A model generated the notes under the pieces. The model was not told where the DNA came from. It did not search any database and saw only the letters and a list, made by a program, of their open reading frames with translations. A DNA stretch of 64,000 bases from Kineosporiaceae bacterium. Its GTDB lineage: Bacteria > Actinomycetota > Actinomycetes > Actinomycetales > Kineosporiaceae. The stretch is from the NCBI GenBank assembly GCA_016794595.1, contig JAEUJN010000087.1:1-64000 (forward strand). The letters are read 5' to 3'. This document shows positions 27,710-36,798 of this stretch, in pieces (position 1 is the stretch's first letter; the number at the start of each line of letters is the position of its first letter). Position numbers and translations under genes: made by a program.

Positions 27710-29002
27710 GTGAGGTTCAGGTTCAGTCGCGGCCGGCGTCCCGATCCGCAGCGCGAGGGCACCGTGTACCGGGCCCGTCCCGGCTTCCGGTTGCGCGGCG
27801 ACTCCGACGCCTCCGCTGCCGGGCCCGGCGTCCCCGCAGTGGGCGCGCCCGGCCGCTCGACCGGCAACCCGACCGGCAGCCAGGGTGGGCCACCGCCGGC
27901 TCCGCGGACCCCGCAGGAGTTCTGGGCTGCTCAGAACGCGCCCGGCTCGCCGTACGCGCCGCGCGGGGCCACCCGGGTGGACACCCGCGAACTGCCCGGC
28001 GGGACGCCGTCCCGGTACGGGCTGCCCGAGCGGGGACGGCGCCGGTGGCCGCGACGGCTGGTGCCGGTGCTGATCCTCCTGCTGCTGGCCTACCCGCTCG
28101 TGCTGGCCGCACTGGCCTGGACCGGCCTGACCCGGATCGAGGCCCTGCCCTCCGGTGATCGTCCGGCCGACACCCCCGGAACCACGTTCCTGGTGATCGG
28201 AAGCGACAGCCGCGCGGACCTGTCCCGCGACGAGCGCGCGCGGCTGGGCACCGGCCAGGCCACCGGCGTCCGGACCGACACGATGATGCTGCTGCACCTG
28301 ACCGGGAGCGGCGCAGCGGTCCTGGTCAGCATCCCGCGGGACTCCTACGTGCCGATTCCCGGCCACGGCCGCGACAAGATCAACGCGGCCTACGCCTACG
28401 GCGGGCCGCAACTCGCCGTCCGCACGGTCGAGCAGGCCACCGGGCTGCGGATCGACGACTTCGTGATGACCGGACTCGGCTCCTTCGCCGCGGTGGTCGA
28501 CGCGGTGGGCGGGGTGCGGGTGTGCCCGAAGACCGCACTGAAGGACACCCGGGCGCACATCGACGTCGCCAAGGGCTGCCAGACCATGGACGGGCCGACC
28601 GCCCTCGGCTACGCCCGCGCCCGCTACAGCGACCCACGCGGCGACCTCGGCCGGGTCGAACGCCAGCGCGAGGTGCTGGCCGCGATCGCGAGCAAGACCC
28701 TCTCGCCGTCCGTACTGGGCCTGCCGTGGCGGGCCGCGCCCGCCGCCCGCGCGGGGGGCACGGCGCTCACCGTGGACGACGGCACCACCCCGTGGGGGCT
28801 GGCCCGGTTCGTGCTCGGGATGCGCCGGGTCTCCGGCGGGGACGGGGTGCGGATGACGGTGCCGATCGGCAACGCCTCCCTGCAGACCTCCTCCGGTGAG
28901 GCCGTGCAATGGGACCGCACCCAGGCCCTGAAACTCTTCACCGCCATGAAGACCGATGACCTGGCCACCATCCGCGCCCTCGCCGCCGCGCAGACCTCCT
29001 GA
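27710..29002 (+). CDS. LytR-CpsA-Psr (LCP) family protein
   Basis: This 430-residue LCP enzyme probably attaches a glycopolymer to the cell wall. The N-terminal 105 residues are disordered and cytoplasmic, then one transmembrane helix (LVPVLILLLLAYPLVLAALA). The extracytoplasmic LCP domain shows FLVIGSDSRADLS, VRTDTMMLLHL, VSIPRDSYVPIPGHGRDKIN and LGYARARYSDPRGDLGRVER, carrying the conserved Asp and Arg residues. The GTG at 27710 is set by CACACT 6 bases upstream. It is a conventional single-span family member, unlike the one at 15072-16697, and lies away from the polysaccharide locus. Confidence 0.93.
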   Translation: MRFRFSRGRRPDPQREGTVYRARPGFRLRGDSDASAAGPGVPAVGAPGRSTGNPTGSQGGPPPAPRTPQEFWAAQNAPGSPYAPRGATRVDTRELPGGTPSRYGLPERGRRRWPRRLVPVLILLLLAYPLVLAALAWTGLTRIEALPSGDRPADTPGTTFLVIGSDSRADLSRDERARLGTGQATGVRTDTMMLLHLTGSGAAVLVSIPRDSYVPIPGHGRDKINAAYAYGGPQLAVRTVEQATGLRIDDFVMTGLGSFAAVVDAVGGVRVCPKTALKDTRAHIDVAKGCQTMDGPTALGYARARYSDPRGDLGRVERQREVLAAIASKTLSPSVLGLPWRAAPAARAGGTALTVDDGTTPWGLARFVLGMRRVSGGDGVRMTVPIGNASLQTSSGEAVQWDRTQALKLFTAMKTDDLATIRALAAAQTS

Positions 29003-29004
29003 CC

Positions 29005-29054
29005 CCCTCGTGATCATGCACTTTCGAACAGTCGAAAGTGCATGATCACGAGGG
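29005..29054. terminator. Perfect 22-bp inverted repeat, bidirectional terminator
   Basis: Arms 29005-29026 and 29033-29054 are perfectly complementary over 22 bases around a six-base loop AACAGT. It starts two bases after the LCP stop and lies 37 bases before the convergent purE stop, so it should terminate both. There is no clear U-tract. The base CCCTCGTGATCA repeats the palindrome at 17857-17868. Confidence 0.8.
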
Positions 29055-29090
29055 CGGCCACCACGCCGAACGCACGCACGATGAGGGGGG

Positions 29091-29660
29091 TCAGGCGTCG
29101 GAACGCTCGACGCCGAAGCCCAGGGTCGCCCCGCCGCGGCGCCCGCGCAGCCTGTCTCCCTTGGTGACCGCTTCCTCCCGCAGCCCGTCCTGGAAGTCCA
29201 GCATCGCCTCGCGCAACCGCTCGGCGTCATCCCCGTCGCCGGCCGCCAGGATCCGGACAGCGAGCAGCCCGGCGTTGCGTGCCCCGGCGATCGAGACCGT
29301 GGCCACCGGAACTCCGGCGGGCATCTGCACGATCGACAGCAGGGAGTCCATGCCGTCCAGGTGGCGCAGCGGCACCGGTACCCCGATCACCGGCAGCGGG
29401 GTGACGGAGGCCAGCATGCCGGGCAGGTGAGCCGCTCCCCCGGCACCGGCGATGATCACCCGCAACCCCCGGCCATGGGCCTGGGTGCCGTAGTCGATCA
29501 TGTGGTGCGGCATCCGGTGGGCCGAGACCACGTCGGCCTCGTAGGTCACCCCGAACTCGTCCAGCACCGCGGCGGCGGCCTCCATCACCGGCCAGTCGGA
29601 ATCCGATCCCATCACCAGGCCGACCAGGGGGGCCGCTCGCTCGCCGTCGCGCTCGCTCAT
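29091..29660 (-). CDS. purE: N5-carboxyaminoimidazole ribonucleotide mutase
   Basis: PurE converts N5-CAIR to CAIR in purine synthesis. The 189-residue protein has the class I motifs [23 protein letters not shown] and [16 protein letters not shown], which hold the catalytic serine and histidine. The ATG at 29660 has GAGGAG about 10 bases upstream. A longer frame would add a repetitive HPIEHPIEH stretch encoded by a tandem repeat and is not credible. purK lies upstream in the same direction and supplies the substrate. The C-terminal tail is slightly longer than usual. Confidence 0.94.
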   Translation of the reverse strand: MSERDGERAAPLVGLVMGSDSDWPVMEAAAAVLDEFGVTYEADVVSAHRMPHHMIDYGTQAHGRGLRVIIAGAGGAAHLPGMLASVTPLPVIGVPVPLRHLDGMDSLLSIVQMPAGVPVATVSIAGARNAGLLAVRILAAGDGDDAERLREAMLDFQDGLREEAVTKGDRLRGRRGGATLGFGVERSDA

Positions 29661-29690
29661 CGGATGCTCGCTCCTCGGGTGCTCGGTCTG

Positions 29691-29724
29691 GTGCTCGATC
29701 GGGTGCTCGATCGGGTGCTCGATT
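29691..29724. repeat. Tandem 12-bp repeat between purK and purE
   Basis: Two exact copies and one partial copy of GTGCTCGATCGG lie in the 88-base gap between purK and purE. The unit contains the self-complementary CGATCG. A regulatory role or simple slippage are both possible. Confidence 0.7.
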
Positions 29725-29748
29725 GTCCGCCACCCGGTCCTCGGACGC

Positions 29749-30978
29749 TCACTCGTCGATGACCCCGGCGATGAAATCGGCGGCATGCCGCGCCCGGGCG
29801 AGGGCATCGTCCAGCCCTAGGGGGTCGTCGGTACAGACGGTCACATGACCGATCTTGCGGCCGGGACGGACACCCTTGCCGTACAGGTGGACCTTCACCC
29901 CGGGGTCGCGGGCCATCACGTGCAAATACGACCGGTACAGCTCGGGGTGGTCCCCGCCGAGCACGTTGACCATCACGGTCCAGGCACACCGCGCGCGCGG
30001 GTCTCCCAGCGGCAGGTCGAGGACGGCACGCAGGTGCTGCTCGAACTGGCTGGTCACGGCACCGTCGATGCTCCAGTGACCGCTGTTGTGCGGTCGCATG
30101 GCCAGCTCGTTGACCAGCACCCGCGGGCGGCCCGCGGCATCGGTGGCCTCGAACATCTCCACCGCCAGCACCCCGACCACGTCCAGGTCGCCGGCGAGCT
30201 GCAGGGCGATCCGGGTCGCCTCGGCGGCCAGTTCGCCGTCCAGGTCGGGAGCGGGGGCGATCACCTCACGACAGATCCCGTCGACCTGGGTGGTGGTCAC
30301 CACCGGCCAGGCCGCGGCCTGCCCACTGGGGCTGCGGGCCACCACCGCCGCCAGTTCCCGACGGAAGTCCACTGCCTCCTCCACCAGCAGGGGCACGCCG
30401 GACGCCGCGGCGCGCGACAGCCAGCCGACGGCGTCCGCGGTGGTCGCGATCCGGGCCACCCCCTTGCCGTCGTACCCGCCCCGGGTGGTCTTCAGCACCA
30501 CCGGCCACCCCACCCCATCGGCGAAGTCGGACAGCTCGTGCGGCGTGCTGACCAGCGCCCAGCGCGGCATCGGCACCCCGAGTGCGCCCAGCCGGGTGCG
30601 CATGACCGCCTTGTCCTGGGCATGCACCAGGGCCTGCGGTCCCGGGCGGACGGCGTGCCCGGCCTCCTGGAGTTCGTGCAGCAGGTCGGTCGGGACGTGT
30701 TCGTGGTCGAAGGTCAGCACGTCCACGGTCGCGGCGAACGCGCGCACCGCGGCGTCGTCCAGGTGGCTGCCGATCGAGGTGGCGGGCACCACCAGCGCCG
30801 CGCTGTCGTCCGCGGCCTCGGCCAGGACGGCGAGCCGCACGCCGAGGGCGACCGCCGCGGGAGCGGTCATCCGGGCGAGCTGACCACCACCGACCATGCC
30901 CACCGTGGGGAATCCACCCGGGGTCGCGACCACCGCTCGTCGCTCGCCGGCTTCGGCCCGGGGGCGCGCGGAAGTCAC
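29749..30978 (-). CDS. purK: N5-carboxyaminoimidazole ribonucleotide synthetase
   Basis: PurK makes N5-CAIR from AIR, bicarbonate and ATP. The 409-residue ATP-grasp protein has [17 protein letters not shown] at the N-terminus and [12 protein letters not shown]. The ATP-grasp region reads [15 protein letters not shown], then [20 protein letters not shown] and [18 protein letters not shown], all hallmark PurK blocks. The GTG at 30978 is set by TACCCT at 30986-30991, 7 bases upstream. An in-frame GTG at 30996 would lie upstream of that hexamer. It is probably in one transcript with purE. Confidence 0.94.
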   Translation of the reverse strand: MTSARPRAEAGERRAVVATPGGFPTVGMVGGGQLARMTAPAAVALGVRLAVLAEAADDSAALVVPATSIGSHLDDAAVRAFAATVDVLTFDHEHVPTDLLHELQEAGHAVRPGPQALVHAQDKAVMRTRLGALGVPMPRWALVSTPHELSDFADGVGWPVVLKTTRGGYDGKGVARIATTADAVGWLSRAAASGVPLLVEEAVDFRRELAAVVARSPSGQAAAWPVVTTTQVDGICREVIAPAPDLDGELAAEATRIALQLAGDLDVVGVLAVEMFEATDAAGRPRVLVNELAMRPHNSGHWSIDGAVTSQFEQHLRAVLDLPLGDPRARCAWTVMVNVLGGDHPELYRSYLHVMARDPGVKVHLYGKGVRPGRKIGHVTVCTDDPLGLDDALARARHAADFIAGVIDE

Positions 30979-31020
30979 GCCCGACAGGGTAGTCACAGCC
31001 CGGCCGGGTAGCCTGCAGGG
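30979..31020. promoter_or_regulatory. Compact divergent leaderless promoters (purK / GtrA)
   Basis: Only 42 bases separate the divergent GTG starts. The minus-strand TACCCT (30986-30991) is 7 bases from the purK GTG, and the plus-strand TAGCCT (31009-31014) is 6 bases from the GtrA GTG. The two -35 zones must overlap, so the promoters probably compete. Confidence 0.6.
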
Positions 31021-31623
31021 GTGTTGTCCGGCCCGATCGCCCGTGTTCGCGATCTGATCAACGTGGTCTACCGCGAGGCGATCAAGTTCGGCGCCGTCGG
31101 GGCGATCGCCTTCGTTCTCGACGTCGGGCTGTTCAACCTGCTCACCACCGCGCTCTGGCCGGGCACCGGCAGCCCGCCGCTGGACGGGCACGAGAAGATC
31201 GCCAAGATCACCTCGGCGTCGGTGGCGATCCTGTGGGCCTGGCTGGGCAACCGCTACTGGACCTTCCGGCACCGCCGGCAGGCGACCCCCCTGCGCGAGC
31301 TGCTGCTGTTCGTGGCGATGAACCTGATCGGCCTGGTCATCGCGGTGGCGTGCCTGGCCATCTCGCACGACCTGCTCGGCTTCACCTCCCCACTGGCGGA
31401 CAACATCTCGGGCAACGTGATCGGGATCGGGCTGGGCACCGTGTTCCGCTTCTGGGCCTACCGCCGGTTCGTGTTCAACGAGTTCCTGGACGAGGCCGGT
31501 CCGGGACCCGCCCGGCCCACCGCACCCCAGGTGCGCACGGTCACCGGTCTGCCCCCCGAGGCGAGTACGCCCACCCCCAGCGGGGTCAGCGCCGGCCGGC
31601 GCCCGGCGTCCGGCGGGCACTGA
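31021..31623 (+). CDS. GtrA family membrane protein
   Basis: This 200-residue protein has four hydrophobic segments of the GtrA/DPMS type: AIKFGAVGAIAFVLDVGLFNLL, ITSASVAILWAWLGNRYWTF, LLLFVAMNLIGLVIAVACLA and NVIGIGLGTVFRFWAYRRFVF. NRYWTF and FRFWAYRRFVF are family hallmarks. GtrA proteins are thought to flip polyprenyl-phosphate sugars or assist wall-glycan assembly (Rv3277 is the mycobacterial counterpart beside purK). The 45-residue C-terminal tail is P/T-rich. The GTG start is leaderless. Confidence 0.9.
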   Translation: MLSGPIARVRDLINVVYREAIKFGAVGAIAFVLDVGLFNLLTTALWPGTGSPPLDGHEKIAKITSASVAILWAWLGNRYWTFRHRRQATPLRELLLFVAMNLIGLVIAVACLAISHDLLGFTSPLADNISGNVIGIGLGTVFRFWAYRRFVFNEFLDEAGPGPARPTAPQVRTVTGLPPEASTPTPSGVSAGRRPASGGH

Positions 31624-31847
31624 CCCACGCCGGCTCCCACTCGGCGCTCGAGAGAGAACTCGCCCTCGGGGTGCATCCGTCGAGCCCGGTTCGGGCGAAC
31701 TGATCAGCGACACCCCGTGCACCAGCCTGACGAGGGAGTTCGCCTGATGCTCGCCACCCAGGCCCGGCGATGGCCGTCATGACCACCGGCCAGGGGCCGG
31801 ATCACACCGCCGCGCGGACCCGCCCGCACCTGGTTAGAGTGCGCCAG

Positions 31848-32438
31848 GTGGGGGACGATCACGCCGCCCGGGAGGACCGCGCCGAACTGGCTGCCCGGTT
31901 CGCCGCCGGCGATCAGGCCGCTCTGGCCGAGGTCTACCGTCGATGGGCCCCGCTGGTCCTGGCCATCGCCCGGCGCACCCTGGCCAACCACCAGGACGCC
32001 GAGGACATCGCCCAGCAGGTGTTCGTCTCCGCCTGGCGCAGCCGGCACACTCTGCGTCCGGAGGCCGGGGCGTTCCCCGGCTGGCTGGTCGCGATCACCC
32101 GCCGCCGGATCGCGGACGAGCTGGACCGCCGCACGCGTGAGGATCGGCGGGTCCAGGCCGTCGGGGCCCTGGACGCCGCGGGCGCCGGCTCGCTCCAGGC
32201 CCGGTCGGGTGCCGCGGACGGCATCGTCGACCGGTTGGTGCTCCAGCACGAGGTCGACCGGATGGGCGAGCCGCGGCGCACCATCCTGACCCTGGCGTAC
32301 GTGGCCGACCAGACCCATGATCAGATAGCCGCCACACTCGGCCTGCCGCTCGGCACGGTCAAGTCCCACGTGCGCCGCGGGTTGCTCCAGCTGCGCTCCG
32401 CCCTGAAGGAGGCCAGTGATGACGCATCCCTCCGATGA
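31848..32438 (+). CDS. ECF RNA polymerase sigma factor
   Basis: This 196-residue extracytoplasmic-function sigma factor has region 2 in ELAARFAAGDQAALAEVYRR and DAEDIAQQVFVSAWRS. Region 4 is in RRTILTLAYVADQTHDQIAA and LGLPLGTVKSHVRRGLLQLR. The GTG at 31848 is set by TAGAGT at 31835-31840, 7 bases upstream. An ATG at 31770 would add 26 residues that no sigma factor needs. Its 3' end overlaps the anti-sigma gene by 20 bases, so the pair is co-translated. It resembles the SigK/RskA arrangement. Confidence 0.92.
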   Translation: MGDDHAAREDRAELAARFAAGDQAALAEVYRRWAPLVLAIARRTLANHQDAEDIAQQVFVSAWRSRHTLRPEAGAFPGWLVAITRRRIADELDRRTREDRRVQAVGALDAAGAGSLQARSGAADGIVDRLVLQHEVDRMGEPRRTILTLAYVADQTHDQIAATLGLPLGTVKSHVRRGLLQLRSALKEASDDASLR

Positions 32439-33180
32439 CGTCCTGGTCGGCCTGGTGACGGGTGAACCGACCGAGCGCGCGGTCGCCGAACACCTCGCCA
32501 CCTGCCCCACCTGCCAGCAGACCGTGGCCGAGGTCCGCCAGGTCGAGGCCCTGCTCGGTGAGCCCCGGACCACCGTCGCCTGGGACCACCCCTCCGAGGA
32601 CCTCTGGCTCCGGATCAGCCAGGAGGTCACCGATCGGACGGCCCGGGATGTGGGCGGGGACGCGACCGGCGAGTCGGGCACCGGGGACGCCGGTGCCGCC
32701 ACGACCCCGGCGCCCGTCGTCCCGCTGGCTCCGAGGCGCCGGGGGGTGATCGCCACCCTGGTGGCGGCGGCTGCCTGCCTGGCGATCGGGGTGGGGATCG
32801 GCCGCTGGGCGCTGCCCGACTCGCCGGACCCCGGCGTCGTCACCGCGTCCGGGCCGGCCATCCAGCTCACCACCCTGACCGGGGCGGCCCCGATGGGCAG
32901 CGCCCAGCTCGTGCGGGCCGCCGACGGCAGCGCGGAGGTCCGGGTGGTCACCGAACCGTTCCCGCGGGGTGCCGGGTTCATCGAGGTCTGGCTGATCAAC
33001 ATCGACGGTCAGCGAATGATCTCGATCGGCGCCCTCGGCCCGAGCCAGTCGGCGAGCTTCACGGTTCCGGACGGCGCGCTGGCGGCGGGCTACCGGGTCC
33101 TGGACATCTCTCGCGAGGAGTTCGACGCCAAGCCCGAGCACTCCGGTGACAGTGTCATGCGGGGCACCCTGCCGGCCTGA
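32419..33180 (+). CDS. Zinc-binding anti-sigma factor (RskA-like)
   Basis: This 253-residue membrane anti-sigma factor has an N-terminal cytoplasmic domain with HLATCPTC, the H-x3-C-x2-C zinc-binding signature. A G/A-rich linker follows, then one transmembrane helix (VIATLVAAAACLAIGVGIG, about residues 108-127). The RskA-type extracytoplasmic domain contains GFIEVWLINIDGQRMISIGA and SFTVPDGALAAGYRVLDISR. It should hold the upstream sigma factor inactive until proteolysis. The ATG at 32419 has AGGAGG six bases upstream, inside the sigma gene. Confidence 0.92.
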   Translation: MTHPSDDVLVGLVTGEPTERAVAEHLATCPTCQQTVAEVRQVEALLGEPRTTVAWDHPSEDLWLRISQEVTDRTARDVGGDATGESGTGDAGAATTPAPVVPLAPRRRGVIATLVAAAACLAIGVGIGRWALPDSPDPGVVTASGPAIQLTTLTGAAPMGSAQLVRAADGSAEVRVVTEPFPRGAGFIEVWLINIDGQRMISIGALGPSQSASFTVPDGALAAGYRVLDISREEFDAKPEHSGDSVMRGTLPA

Positions 33181-33248
33181 TCGGGGCGGGCCGCGGCTCG
33201 GGCACCGGCTGGGTGGGGGTCCGGTGGTCGTGGCTCGCCGGCACCGGG

Positions 33249-34049
33249 TCAGTCGACCCCCGGCCAGTTCGGGGAGCGCTTCTCGACGAACGCCCGCACG
33301 CCCTCGGCCCGGTCGCCGGAGAAGGCGGTCGCCCGCCACGCGCCGTCCTCGATCTCGAACCCGGCGGACAGGTCGACGTCGAGCCCCATGCGCAGAGCGC
33401 GCTTGGCGTTGCGCACCCCCACCGGGGAGTTGGCGGCGATGGTGGCCGCCAGCTCGAGGGCCACCTCGCGGGCCTGCCCGGCCTCCACCAGCCGGTCGAC
33501 CGCACCCATCGCCCGCGCCTCGGCCGCGTCGATCCGGCGGGCGGTGAAGATCAGGTCGCCGGCCCGGGACAGGCCCACCCGGCGGGAGAGCAGCTGGGTG
33601 CCGCCCAGTCCGGGCACCACTCCGACGGAGACCTCGGGCAGCGCCAGCACGGCTGTGGTGTCGACCACGATCAGGTCGCACAGGAGGGCCAGCTCGAACC
33701 CACCACCCATCGCGAACCCGGCGACCGCGGCGATGGCCGGCACCGGCAGCTCCCGCCAGGCATCGCGCATCGCGCGGTAGACCGTGCGCTGGGCACGCAG
33801 ATCCGCGTCGGTGAAGGTGTCCCGCTCCTTCAGGTCGGCCCCGACGCAGAAGGCCTTGGCCTGACTGGAGGTGACCACGACGGCCCGGACGGCGCCGCTG
33901 TCGGCCTCGGCGGTGATGTCCCGCAGGGTGTCGCGCAGCTGGCGGGCGAAATCGGTGGACAGCGCGTTGAGCGATTGCGGTCGGTCGAGCACCAGCTCGG
34001 CCACGTGTCGCTGATCACCGTGGCGGCTCAGCCGCACCTGCCCACTCAT
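33249..34049 (-). CDS. Enoyl-CoA hydratase/isomerase family protein
   Basis: This 266-residue crotonase-fold enzyme probably hydrates an enoyl-CoA. It has LDRPQSLNALS, the oxyanion segment AFCVGADLKER, and AIAAVAGFAMGGGFELALLCDL. The active-site region is LPEVSVGVVPGLGGTQLLSRRVG, with a glutamate at the first catalytic position and G rather than E at the second. The missing second acid suggests a hydrolase/isomerase-like or methylglutaconyl-CoA-type member. TAGGCT lies 6 bases before the ATG. It is separate from the acyl-CoA dehydrogenase. Confidence 0.9.
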   Translation of the reverse strand: MSGQVRLSRHGDQRHVAELVLDRPQSLNALSTDFARQLRDTLRDITAEADSGAVRAVVVTSSQAKAFCVGADLKERDTFTDADLRAQRTVYRAMRDAWRELPVPAIAAVAGFAMGGGFELALLCDLIVVDTTAVLALPEVSVGVVPGLGGTQLLSRRVGLSRAGDLIFTARRIDAAEARAMGAVDRLVEAGQAREVALELAATIAANSPVGVRNAKRALRMGLDVDLSAGFEIEDGAWRATAFSGDRAEGVRAFVEKRSPNWPGVD

Positions 34050-34103
34050 GCGGGGAGCCTAGCCGCGCTCCCCACCGATCGGTCGATACCGATCGGTCGG
34101 TGC

Positions 34104-35123
34104 TCAGTCGATGTCGATCAGCTGCTCGGTCGGCCCGGCCCGCGTGATCAGCAGCGGCTGCAGCGGACCGAACCCGCGGACCTGCCGCCGTCGCTGCGGC
34201 ACCAGCACCAGCCCCTCGTGCCGGGCCAGCATGGCCGCGGTGTGCGGATCGGTGACCACCGTGCCCGGCTCGGCCAGCGCGGTCAGGCGGCTGGCCAGGT
34301 TGACCGTCGAGCCGTAGACGTCGCCCAGGCTGCGCAGCACCAGTCCGTGGGCGATCCCGACTCGGACGTCGGGCACCACCGCATCGTTGGCCAGCCGCTC
34401 GGACAAGGACAGTCCGATCACCGCCGCCGAGAGCGGGTCGTCGGTGGTGAACAGCACCTCGTCGCCCACCGTCTTGATCACCCGGCCACCCCCGGCGGTG
34501 ACCATGTCGGCGGCCATCCCCTCGAACCGCTGAACGAGGATCCCGAGCTCGCGTTGGCTCAGCCGCTGCGACAGCCGGGTGTAGGAGACCAGGTCGGCGA
34601 ACCCGACCGTGAGCTTGCCCGAGGCGGCCTCCTCCCCGGGCGAGGGGTGCTCCAACCGGGCCACCGCGGCGGCCAACTTGCGACGCCAGGCGTAGACCAG
34701 CAGCACCTCGAGGTCCTCGATGATGCCCGTGAGATGGGCCACCGCCCCGCTCGGACTGCCGCTCGCGCAATCCGGGTGCGGGCACCGGCCCAGGTGTTCC
34801 ATCAGCGCCTCGATCTGCCAGCTCACCAGGCGATCGGTGGTCTGACCCAGCGCCCGGGCGAAGGCGATGGTGGTCTCCTCGTCGAGCATCTCGTCGCGCA
34901 CCATCGAGACCGTGCGCTCGAGCGCCTCGGCGTCGGCGTCGGTGAAGGCGATCTCCTCGTCGCCGACCGAGGCGAAGCCGAGCGCACGCCACAACTTGCG
35001 GGCGGAGAGCAACGAGACGCCCACGCTCTTGGCCACCTCGCGCCGTCGCCAGCGGCGATCACCCCCGAGCAGGATGTGCTCGAGATCGGTGAAAGAACTG
35101 GGGACGTCCTGAGCCTCGGTCAC
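34104..35123 (-). CDS. Class III adenylate cyclase with N-terminal regulatory domain
   Basis: This 339-residue cytosolic enzyme probably makes cAMP. The N-terminal half (about residues 10-185) resembles the helical regulatory domain of mycobacterial Rv1264-type cyclases. The catalytic domain shows VGFADLVSYTRLSQ (first metal Asp), VIKTVGDEVLFT (Lys and second metal Asp), LGDVYGSTVNLASRL (adenine-selecting Asp, then Asn and Arg). All six canonical residues are therefore present. A CPHPDC segment in the N-domain could bind metal. The GTG at 35123 lies 10 bases after the PH-domain gene stop, so the two are probably co-transcribed. Confidence 0.9.
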   Translation of the reverse strand: MTEAQDVPSSFTDLEHILLGGDRRWRRREVAKSVGVSLLSARKLWRALGFASVGDEEIAFTDADAEALERTVSMVRDEMLDEETTIAFARALGQTTDRLVSWQIEALMEHLGRCPHPDCASGSPSGAVAHLTGIIEDLEVLLVYAWRRKLAAAVARLEHPSPGEEAASGKLTVGFADLVSYTRLSQRLSQRELGILVQRFEGMAADMVTAGGGRVIKTVGDEVLFTTDDPLSAAVIGLSLSERLANDAVVPDVRVGIAHGLVLRSLGDVYGSTVNLASRLTALAEPGTVVTDPHTAAMLARHEGLVLVPQRRRQVRGFGPLQPLLITRAGPTEQLIDID

Positions 35124-35133
35124 CAGGACTCGA

Positions 35134-35787
35134 TCACATCGGGTTCCGGTGGCGACGGTCGAGCACCTGCGTGGCCCGCTCGTCACGGTCGACCCGGTCG
35201 ACCCGGTCGTCGCGGTGCGAGCCCCGGTCGGCCCGGGCGGCGAGGTCGTCCCCGGCGACGTCGTCCTCGGCGAGATCATCCTCGCCGGGGTCGTCCAGCC
35301 CGCGGATCTGATCCGAGAGCCGGTACAGCGCCCGCTGCACCTGCTCGACCCGTGGCACGTCGTCCAGCACCAGCTGGCCCGCCTCACCGGCGGACTCGAC
35401 GACGAGGGTGCCGCAGCCGAGCACCCGCTCGATCACCGTGTGCGAGAACTTGACGTCGTTGAGCCGGGTCAGGGGCATGTCGTGGCCGGTGCGATTGAGC
35501 ACACCGGAACGCAGCACCAGCCGCCGATCGGTGATCGCGTAGATGGTGTTCCACCAGACCAGGAAGGGCCACAGCGTCCAGCGGCCGATCACGGCCAGGG
35601 CAGCCACCACCAAGGCCAGGCGCATCCAGACCTGGGCCGACCCGTCGGGCACGAGTCCGGCCAGGTAGGCGGTGACCGGCGCGGTGACCAGCAGCACCAG
35701 GGCCGGCACGATCAGCGCCTTGGCGTGGGGGCGCAGCAGAAGGACCGGACGCTCGTCCGGGCCGAGCAGCTTCGTCGGGAACCCCAC
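35134..35787 (-). CDS. PH domain-containing membrane protein (YdbS-like)
   Basis: This 217-residue protein has two membrane helices (ALIVPALVLLVTAPVTAYLA and LALVVAALAVIGRWTLWPFL) followed by a bacterial PH domain (IYAITDRRLVLRSGVL, MPLTRLNDVKFSHTVIERVL, GCGTLVVESAGEAGQLVLDD). The last 45 residues are D/R-rich, with the repetitive DDRVDRVDRD. Rv3278c is the counterpart beside birA in mycobacteria; the function is unknown. It begins with a GTG preceded by a CATCCT hexamer 7 bases upstream. The adenylate cyclase follows, which hints at a membrane-linked signalling pair. Confidence 0.88.
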   Translation of the reverse strand: MGFPTKLLGPDERPVLLLRPHAKALIVPALVLLVTAPVTAYLAGLVPDGSAQVWMRLALVVAALAVIGRWTLWPFLVWWNTIYAITDRRLVLRSGVLNRTGHDMPLTRLNDVKFSHTVIERVLGCGTLVVESAGEAGQLVLDDVPRVEQVQRALYRLSDQIRGLDDPGEDDLAEDDVAGDDLAARADRGSHRDDRVDRVDRDERATQVLDRRHRNPM

Positions 35788-35838
35788 ACCCGCCAGGATG
35801 CCCCCCTGCGCACCTGAAGGTCACGCCGACAGGGCCGC

Positions 35839-36717
35839 TCAGCGCAGATGGACGACGTCCCCCGCGGCGAACGGTCGAAAGACGGGCCCGCCGGTCTGTT
35901 CGACCAGCACCACCAAGCGGCCGTCCTCGTCGACCTCCTGAGCTCGGCCGCGCACCCGGTCGTCGCCCGGCAGCTGCACCTCGACCCGCATACCCAGGGT
36001 CGCGCAGGCCTCGCGGTAGGCGGCGCCGATGCCGCTGCGCCGCGGATCGCCGGCGGCGTCCACGAACGCCCGGTAGCGGACGGCGAGCGCGCGCAGGTAG
36101 GCGCGCAGCACGGTGTCCCGGTCGGTGACCGCCGATCCGGCCAGGCGCAGCGAGGTGGCGGTGGGCACCGGCAACTCGGCCCGGGTCTGGGTGACGTTGA
36201 TGCCCACACCGAGGACGATCGCCGGCACCGGCGTGCCCGGCACGACCTCGGCGAGCACTCCGCAGACCTTGCCGTCCCGGGGGTCCTCCGGCAGCCCGTC
36301 CCGCGGGACCAGCACGTCGTTCGGCCACTTGAGCCGGGCCGGCAGGCCGCACCGCTCGCGCAGGGCGTCGACCACGGCCACCCCGCCCAGCAGCGGGATC
36401 CAGCCCAGGCGCTCGGCCGGGATGCCGCCCGGACGCAGCAGCACCGAGACACTGATCGCCGATCTCACGGGTGCGGACCACTGACGGGCCAGTCGGCCAC
36501 GCCCCGACCTCTGGTGGTCGGCCACCAGGACCAGTCCCTCCGGTTCGCCGGCGGCCGCCCGCACGGCGAGGTCGGCGTTGGTCGAGCCGGTCTCGGCGAC
36601 CACCTCGACCGCCCGCCACGCGCCGTCCGGGCCGGTCAGGGCAGTCGTCAGCGCGCGGGCGCGCAGCGGGGGACGATCCAGATCGGTGAACGGGCTCGGC
36701 GGCGGGGTCTGGCTCAC
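35839..36717 (-). CDS. birA: Biotin-[acetyl-CoA-carboxylase] ligase
   Basis: BirA attaches biotin to the carrier subunit of acyl-CoA carboxylases. The 292-residue protein has [13 protein letters not shown], the ATP/biotin loop [32 protein letters not shown] and [11 protein letters not shown]. There is no N-terminal HTH, so it is the monofunctional class and does not repress biotin genes. The GTG at 36717 is set by TAGCGT 7 bases upstream. It diverges from the carboxylase beta subunit, whose holoenzyme it modifies. Confidence 0.94.
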   Translation of the reverse strand: MSQTPPPSPFTDLDRPPLRARALTTALTGPDGAWRAVEVVAETGSTNADLAVRAAAGEPEGLVLVADHQRSGRGRLARQWSAPVRSAISVSVLLRPGGIPAERLGWIPLLGGVAVVDALRERCGLPARLKWPNDVLVPRDGLPEDPRDGKVCGVLAEVVPGTPVPAIVLGVGINVTQTRAELPVPTATSLRLAGSAVTDRDTVLRAYLRALAVRYRAFVDAAGDPRRSGIGAAYREACATLGMRVEVQLPGDDRVRGRAQEVDEDGRLVVLVEQTGGPVFRPFAAGDVVHLR

Positions 36718-36798
36718 CCTCCCGACGCTACCCGCGCTGTGATGTGCGCCGCCTCGAGTGGCGCTGTCCGGAGGAGGAGCGCGCAATACGCTGCCGCA

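Noticed and set aside
31770-31847. Upstream ATG as the sigma factor start
   Set aside because: It would add 26 residues without family support and would place the TAGAGT hexamer inside the coding region.
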